Source of the DNA: Coemansia sp. RSA 1804
Taxonomy: Eukaryota > Kickxellomycota > Kickxellomycetes > Kickxellales > Kickxellaceae
Direction: 5' to 3'
DNA: 22,298 bases
Assembly (NCBI GenBank): GCA_027578815.1
Contig: JANBTH010000287.1
Location: 1-22,298 of the forward strand
Both the position numbers and the translations under genes were made by a program. This document shows positions 16,669-22,298 of the stretch, one piece after another; the first letter of the stretch is position 1, and each line of letters begins with the position of its first letter. The notes beneath the pieces were generated by a model, which was not told where the DNA came from, ran no database searches, and saw nothing but the letters and a program-made list of their open reading frames with translations.

Positions 16669-18498
16669 TCACGAATCCTCGTCAAAGGGCTGGATCTGCA
16701 GCTCACGGTACAGGTCAGACACAAGATAGAGGGATCCACAAAGAACGTTCAGAGTGCTGTCAGAAGCCGACTCTGCCAGCTTGTCCAAAACCTCGGCAAG
16801 AGAGCCAAATCCCGCACACTCAAAAGAGTCGCCGTTCTTCTCAAAGCTGAGAGACCGCTTTGCACATGCCAGTATGTCATCTGGCTCCTCGCATTTGACC
16901 CACGGCATCTCTTCTGGCTGTGAAAATGGCACGGCCCACAGTGTATCTCCTGGATGAACAAGCTTCTTCAGGATGCTGCCCACGTCCTTACCGCGCGAGA
17001 ACCCGACAATCCAGCGAACAGGTATCATTTCGCTAAAGTGGTGGCGCTTGCCGGTAGTGGTGTTAATGTATCTCTGCTGCGCCAATCTCCGCAACGTCGT
17101 GTTTATGTAGTTTCTAAGTTCCGCTGCTGCAGGCTCGTTGTGGGCGCCGTCTGCAAGGATCCACTCGTCAAGAGAATCGACGATTCTGCTGCTGCTACTG
17201 CCGCTGCTATTGCGGCTGCTCGGCGTGTTGGTATTCTGTGCAGACAGACTAGTCGAGGAGCTGTTTGTGCCAGACCCATTTGCATTGCCAATCCGTAGCC
17301 ACGAAAGACGACCCGGCCAACGGACGTTCTGAAAGCCAATCTGGATGGCTGCATCGGTGAGCTTAGTAAACCCGTAGTATGTGCGCAAGATATCGAGTGC
17401 GTAAAAGGCTACGCATGCATTTCCGGTCTGGTGGGAGCCAGGAAGAACCAGAGGAAAGTCGGCCTCAATGCTTCGCGAATTTTCATCAGTGGCGTCGGAC
17501 GCAGGTGTGTGTTCGCATACAGACACGCATTCCGATGGCTGTGCCTGATGCCCATTATGCTGATGTTTCCGATCAGCGGCCTTTGCTGCTGACTGCGACG
17601 ACGCATTCGAAGACGATGGTGACGGAGAAAGAGCTCCTGTAGTGGCATAAGTGTCCAAAGAAGGCGGGTATTTTACATGGAGGCACCGCTTGCCTGTGCC
17701 GTTGAAAATGGACCAGTTTGGGGCGGGATCCGGTAAACGCAAGCGTGAGTCGAGATTGTCCTCAAGACTGAACGAAAAGTTGCCAACAAGAAGATCGCAG
17801 GCCGGTTGGCGACGGACATTGATGATATGGTCAGGGCTGATCTTGTGTGCAACCTGACGGATCTTGTGGAAGGCGCCGACGTGGTCCTGCCTGGCAATAA
17901 CAATCCAAGACCCCGGCCTGATGATGCCAACCTTCTCCAAAGCAATCTCCTCGACTGTATCGCCAATCATGCCCACATGGTCCATATCAACAGAGCAGAT
18001 GCATTGTACAAGGGATCTCCCGACGCCAAGGGAGCTCTTGCCCTCGGGTGGGCCAAACACATTGGTAGCATCGCGAAGGCCGCCCATCCCAACCTCAATG
18101 ACCGCAATTTCGACGTTGTTTCTATCGAACCAGCAAAGAGCCGCCACTGTGGCCTGCTCGAACAGACTGAGCGGGCCATCGGGTGAAGGTGTGGCGGCAT
18201 CGAGTTTGTTTATCCAGGCCCGCAGCTCCGCATACTCCTCAGCAGGAACAGGGGCGCCATTGACTCGTACAGCGTCGTTGACGTGAAGAAAGTGAGGCGA
18301 GTTGTAGGTGCCGGTGTTGTATCCGGCAGCATGCAGGGCTTCAGAAATCAGCGCACAGACAGAACCCTTGCCATTTGTGCCAGCCACGTGGACGACCCGG
18401 AGATTTGTGCGAGGGTCTGTGGGAAGCGTAGATTCGAGAAAGCGGATTATGCGCTCAAGCCCGAGCTTTATTCTTCCTGGATTCTCGGAAGCAGCCAT
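16669..18498 (-). CDS. FOL3: Dihydrofolate synthase / folylpolyglutamate synthase family, Fol3 type
   Basis: Mur-ligase-like enzyme that adds glutamate to dihydropteroate using ATP, making dihydrofolate. The 609-residue product has P-loop GTNGKGS (40-46), NSPHF (66-70), the Mg/ATP motif EVGMGGLRDATN (135-146), and DMDHVGMIGDTVEEIALEKVGI (171-192) with Lys189 at the position usually carbamylated. The C-terminal domain starts near DGAHN (450-454). The motifs EEMPWV and VLCGSLYLVSDLYREL near the end resemble yeast Fol3 more than Met7, so dihydrofolate synthase is preferred, though polyglutamylation cannot be excluded. It is much longer than yeast Fol3 (about 430) because of two low-complexity inserts: about 281-346 (Ser/His/Gln-rich) and about 405-438 (Ser/Asn/Thr-rich). 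No splice signal was sought in depth, and these could be protein loops. The first in-frame ATG is at 18498; the frame upstream has only a non-ATG start. Confidence 0.92.
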   Translation of the reverse strand: MAASENPGRIKLGLERIIRFLESTLPTDPRTNLRVVHVAGTNGKGSVCALISEALHAAGYNTGTYNSPHFLHVNDAVRVNGAPVPAEEYAELRAWINKLDAATPSPDGPLSLFEQATVAALCWFDRNNVEIAVIEVGMGGLRDATNVFGPPEGKSSLGVGRSLVQCICSVDMDHVGMIGDTVEEIALEKVGIIRPGSWIVIARQDHVGAFHKIRQVAHKISPDHIINVRRQPACDLLVGNFSFSLEDNLDSRLRLPDPAPNWSIFNGTGKRCLHVKYPPSLDTYATTGALSPSPSSSNASSQSAAKAADRKHQHNGHQAQPSECVSVCEHTPASDATDENSRSIEADFPLVLPGSHQTGNACVAFYALDILRTYYGFTKLTDAAIQIGFQNVRWPGRLSWLRIGNANGSGTNSSSTSLSAQNTNTPSSRNSSGSSSSRIVDSLDEWILADGAHNEPAAAELRNYINTTLRRLAQQRYINTTTGKRHHFSEMIPVRWIVGFSRGKDVGSILKKLVHPGDTLWAVPFSQPEEMPWVKCEEPDDILACAKRSLSFEKNGDSFECAGFGSLAEVLDKLAESASDSTLNVLCGSLYLVSDLYRELQIQPFDEDS

Positions 18499-19690
18499 GT
18501 GAATAAGTAGATTGTGAGTGTCAGCAGAGGAAAGCGAAGGCACAGGCAGAACAATATCACCAGAGCGCGGATTTGGGGCTTTTGTTTTGTTTTATACAAG
18601 AAAGGGGCTTTTGTGGTGGATATAGTGTTGCAGTATTACCTTGGGAAGCGGCTGCTTGAGCAAAATAGAAAAACAAGATAGTATGAGTGAGAGCGGGATT
18701 TGGACGGGATGGAATGAGCGAGGAGAGAGAAAGTGGTCGATAGATGATGAATCAGCAACCGGCTCCAGCGCTAAAAAGAAAAATACCAGGAAGATAATGT
18801 TTGTCAGCACAAACAGAAACGTGGGGAGGGGTTTTATGGCTTCAAAATGAGACAAATGACAAACAGGTAATAAACAAGGACATGCAAACAAGCAGAAAGA
18901 GTGCAAGCTGCAGATTTTATATAAAAAATTTGTGCACAGTGCCTGGATTTGAATGTGTGATTGGGTGTGTTAAAGTAAATAATATACAGGAAAGAAAAAA
19001 GAGGGAGGAGAAAGAATCCAACAAAAATGGCAATATTATGTGAGTGCTAGATGCAATTCATCAAAAGGTGACGAAAACGAGCAGACAAGACACCAGTGCG
19101 GAAACTCACGACAATGTGCGTGTGCGTGTGCGTGTGTGTGTGTGTGTTTTTAATGAGAGGGAGGAGGTTATTTTTTACTTGGCGGTGCTTTCTTTATTAG
19201 CCACCAGTCAGCGATATCGGCAGCAACAGAAATGGCAATATGCCTCACCCAGTTATGCTGGGGCTGGATCCAGAGATGTGCGAAATAGCAAAACTGCCAA
19301 GAGAACGGTGAGGATTGACCAAAGACAAAAAAGGACAATATATGAAAAATTATGAAATAAGAAAACCCACAACAGTTAGGACTTTTGGCAGTGGATAAAG
19401 GTGAGAATATATGTGCCAGTAAGTGGTATCAGCAGATTGAAGGGGGTGTGAGAGAGAAAGAAAAAGAAAAGCAATACCAAGATGTAACAGTAGATGCGCT
19501 TTTAATAGAACGGAAAACAGAAAGTTGGATGAAAAAAAGAACCAACAGAGACCAGAGGAAAGAAAAAGGCAAGTAGTGTTTGATGAATTGATGGAAAGAA
19601 TTCGACAATCAGGAGCAATAAAGGCAAGTACAGGATGGATTAGAGGGAGCGAAAGGCCCCATCATCGCCCCCGTTGGCTTCTTTTTAATA
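18499..19690. promoter_or_regulatory. Upstream region of the dihydrofolate synthase gene, purine-rich on the plus strand
   Basis: No recognisable gene. For most of about 18650-19600 the plus strand is dominated by A and G, with many GAGA, AAGAAA and GGAAAG runs, so the minus strand is pyrimidine-rich. That fits an upstream or leader region for the minus-strand gene ending here, but the stretch is much longer than the other leaders in the window. A TG microsatellite (listed separately) interrupts it. A transcribed noncoding RNA cannot be ruled out. Confidence 0.4.
19115..19147. repeat. TGTGCG/TG microsatellite
   Basis: Three tandem TGTGCG units (19115-19132) run directly into seven TG units and a final T (19133-19147). 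It lies in noncoding sequence. Alternating purine-pyrimidine DNA of this kind is unstable in length. Confidence 0.9.
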
Positions 19691-21659
19691 CTTGAGGATA
19701 CTCGGCGAAAAAGGAGGGGGAAAAGCAGGCGCCGGCGATGACAAGATACATGGCGGCGTCGGTAGCAGCAGCAGCAGCGGGCACACGGCAGTGGCAACAC
19801 GAGAGAGAGAAGGAGGAGGAGGCTCAAGCGGCTGGCTGATCACGCGGAAGAACAAAGGAAAGAAGGGTAAGCAGCACCAAACTCTTGTTCATCCAACGAT
19901 TGCTGGGCGCAAAGCTTCTTTTTCTCTCTCTCGTTTTCTCGCGCTCACCAAGGATTCATTCATGGTGCGCGAAGGGCCTAGAGCTGCCGGTACGAACCTG
20001 TTCGTTTGGCTTCCTCCGGGATAAGGCGGCCAAAGCGTGCAATGCTGAACGCCGGGTCGGCTCTTCAGCGTAACCTGTGCGCTGCACGTACATACCGCAG
20101 AACAAGTGGCAACTACTCGAGCGGTGCTTGCGTGTGTGCTCCGTTTCCAATTGGCGCCTGCATGGCCAACTACATCTCACTCACTCACACACACACCGCA
20201 GCACGCCGCAGCTCAGCTCTGCACAGCACACAGCACAGCACAAGCTGGTCAGCATGCTGGAAAAAGAGGGGGGTTTTCTTATTTGGCTTGTTGCTTCTTT
20301 TTCTTAGCTCAAAAAAGATGCCGCGCCCCCTTCACTTTGAAAAAGCGCGCCTCCTCTTTTCTTTGCTGTCCATGCACCCAAACAATGCAATGATGTCATT
20401 ATGTGTTGCGCTTGCCTGCATGGATATTTACTGTTTTTGCGGAACGTTTGGCGTTAGAGAAAATACTCTTGCGTTAGCTGGCACAGAAGTTTTGAGCTGG
20501 GCGGAGAGCTTCTTATTCCTTCTTCATTATGCTCACTAGTTCTTCTTTTCAAATAAAATTATCCAACGTCTTCTGCTTTAAGGCTTGGCAGGTTACAACC
20601 GTGTGCCAACCATATTCCTCTACATTGTGCGTGGTGCGAAGGGAAATAGTTTTTCTTTCACAGGACAAAAATGACTGACGCATCAAGTGAACGCTTTTAT
20701 TGAGCATTGTAGATCAAAAATACAAAGCAAAACAAAACAACATGAAATAGGCAAGTGGGCGGGAAGGTCATGCCTTTTTCATTTCAGTTTTTCATTTGCA
20801 AAAAAAGGCATCTTAGCGTGCACAGCGCATGAGCTTGTTTTGAATATTAAAAATAGTGGTGGACGGAAATGTGTGTTCACTACATCTTGTGTTCCAAGTT
20901 TATTAGCTTTTTCTGTTACCCATCTAAAAAGCTGTCAATTTCATTTTGTCGGCACTATATACAATTAAATAGCATACATATAAAAAACAATTGCGTTATT
21001 TCTCAATTATGAAATAAGCAGAAGGAAGGCATAGAACAATATTGCATATCACCAAGTATATACATTTTGGCAGGAATTGTCAAATATGCCATTTTTAAAT
21101 AGCGTGGCACTGAGTTATCTCTGTTGGTTTGATTATTTTCTAAGCTTACGATGAGATGAGGATAACGCTCTGCGCATTTAAGACGAGGGCGGGATTGGAT
21201 AAGCACATTTTGTATGTATAGCGCTAATGATGAAATGCAAAAAAAAAACAGACTAAATCTTGTATTTCTTCTGCGGCTACTTGTGACCCTAAACGCGCAT
21301 AAAGTTAATAGGAAAATAAATACTTCCATACGTTCATCATCCTTGGATCTTTTGACCAGCTCACATGTCCTTTCTTGATGCCAGGACATTATACAAATGC
21401 CATCAAAATTGCACTTTTTTGTCTTGGTAAATGAGAATTACTCGACAACCACGAACGTATTATTATAGCCACATTATAATTATTTATTAAGCTTTCAAAA
21501 GAATAAAACATAAAAAGTTCTCTAGCCTGTGAGAAAAAAAACATGTTGATGTGAAAAGAGATAAAGAAGAATTCTCCTTTATCGTCTTTGAGAAAGAGAA
21601 GTCAGGGTGGGGCAAAAGCAGGGGTGTCATACGATACACAAACGCATTTGCAAATGTTC
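19691..21659. other. Intergenic region without a convincing gene
   Basis: The first part (about 19700-20300) is richer in G and C than its surroundings. It has short AGC runs near 19767-19782, a pyrimidine-rich tract at about 19917-19948 and AC/CA runs near 20178-20198. An ATG at 20042 opens a frame of about 165 codons to 20539 with no family resemblance and low-complexity parts, so it is not called as a gene. The remainder (about 20560-21550) is A/T-rich. Minus-strand AATAAA-like signals near 21478-21487 would suit the 3' end of the RS-rich gene to the right. Confidence 0.4.
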
Positions 21660-22298
21660 TCAATTGCGCCTGCCTCGACGCCTGCGACCACCACCGCCAC
21701 TGCCACCCGATTGCTGCTTCTGCTTCTGCCTCTCAGATTCGTCTTTTCCACTCCTGTTTCCACTCTTCGCTGATGTCTCTGACCGCTCGTCTCGAATACG
21801 GTCGAAAACGCTTTGGTTTTTAGTGGCAGAGCCGGCTTCTTTCGACGACTGTCCGCGGATGGACACCTGCGCGACTCGTGAATCTGAGCGAGTCGGACTC
21901 CTGCTTCTGCCCGATCCCGCGCCCCTGGCTCTGTCGTGACGGCGGCGGCGCTCACTGCGACTGGCGCTGGCTTGGCTGTGGTTATCCGTCTGAATATCTC
22001 TGTTCTCCTCTCCACGACGCGGCCTCTTCTCGCTCGAGCGATGCGATTCTTCCCTGCTCCGAGCCCGATTTCTGTCCCTGTCTCTGCCCCTATCTCTATC
22101 TCTGTCGTTGCTGCCGGCTTTATACCGATCATCTTCGGGTCTCCAACGCTGTTCCTCACCGCGCCGTCTGGATCGCTTTCTGGAGCTGGCGCTAGCACTA
22201 ACACTAACATTGTCGGCATTATCTCGGCCCCTGTCTGTACTTGTATGCTGACGACGGCGAGTGCTGCTGCGGCCATCCCTGTCGCTCGACGCCCTGCT
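21660..22298 (-). CDS. C-terminal part of an RS/RD-rich protein (partial, runs off the right edge)
   Basis: The frame is open from the window edge to a stop at 21660-21662, giving 212 residues with no start in view. It is packed with Arg-Ser, Arg-Asp and Arg-Glu dipeptides, for example NDRDRDRGRDRDRNRARSRE, and later SGRSRSPTRSDSR. This is the composition of RS domains in nuclear pre-mRNA processing proteins. Near the end is NQSVFDRIRDERSE, then a Gln/Lys stretch and a Gly/Arg tail GGSGGGGRRRRGRRN, like RGG-type RNA-binding tails. A role in splicing or other RNA handling is inferred from composition only; the folded domains must lie beyond the window. Other frames here are also open but have less sensible composition, since Arg-rich DNA tends to lack stops in several frames. 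Confidence 0.68.
   Translation of the reverse strand, partial: SRASSDRDGRSSTRRRQHTSTDRGRDNADNVSVSASASSRKRSRRRGEEQRWRPEDDRYKAGSNDRDRDRGRDRDRNRARSREESHRSSEKRPRRGEENRDIQTDNHSQASASRSERRRRHDRARGAGSGRSRSPTRSDSRVAQVSIRGQSSKEAGSATKNQSVFDRIRDERSETSAKSGNRSGKDESERQKQKQQSGGSGGGGRRRRGRRN

Noticed and set aside
18740..18760. A box C-like ATGATGA (also one near 21227)
   Set aside because: No box D (CTGA) lies at a suitable distance and no terminal stem was seen, so a C/D snoRNA is not supported.
21003..21389. A 128-codon ATG-started minus-strand frame
   Set aside because: It lies in A/T-rich sequence just past the RS-rich gene's stop, shows no domain and has the composition of translated noncoding DNA.
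21602..22276. An alternative 224-codon minus-strand frame over the RS-rich gene
   Set aside because: Its Ala/Val/Glu-rich product is a shifted reading of the RS/RD-rich frame, which has the more sensible composition.

Overview
The window reads as nuclear DNA of an intron-poor, compact fungus. The evidence is a Gcn20-type ABC-F protein, a fungal Fol3-type dihydrofolate synthase, Mrt4, a mitochondrial i-AAA protease and an S29 gene whose single intron carries a yeast-like TACTAAT branch site. An early-diverging lineage such as Kickxellomycotina would fit the low intron number and divergent proteins, but that placement is a guess.

Layout, left to right. Bases 1-1750 hold no recognisable gene. 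Then GCN20 (+), the ribosomal protein S29/uS14 gene (+, one 479-base intron before a two-codon last exon), YME1 (-), a small secreted FAS1-domain protein (-), a 1214-residue acidic protein with a bromodomain-associated histone fold (+), MRT4 (-) and a Fol3-type dihydrofolate synthase (-). A stretch of about 3.2 kb without a convincing gene follows. The window ends in the C-terminal part of an RS/RD-rich protein (-) that runs off the right edge.

The main discovery is in YME1. Its reading frame is interrupted, without any frameshift, by a 402-residue intein (8036-6831, minus strand) placed right after the AAA+ pore-loop motif YVGVGA. The self-splicing residues are all present: Ser1, the block B TGDH motif, the terminal His-Asn and a +1 Ser. 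The insert also carries two recognisable LAGLIDADG-like segments with Arg and Ser where the catalytic acids should be. It is therefore most likely a splicing-competent intein with a dead homing endonuclease. It sits in a nuclear-encoded mitochondrial protease that cannot form its ATPase domain until the intein leaves.

The genes are not an obvious functional cluster. Several are housekeeping: translation control (Gcn20), ribosome structure and assembly (S29, Mrt4), mitochondrial protein quality control (Yme1) and folate synthesis (Fol3). Most start codons lie downstream of pyrimidine-rich sense-strand tracts, a useful local promoter signature. No tRNA, rRNA, CRISPR array or transposase gene was recognised.
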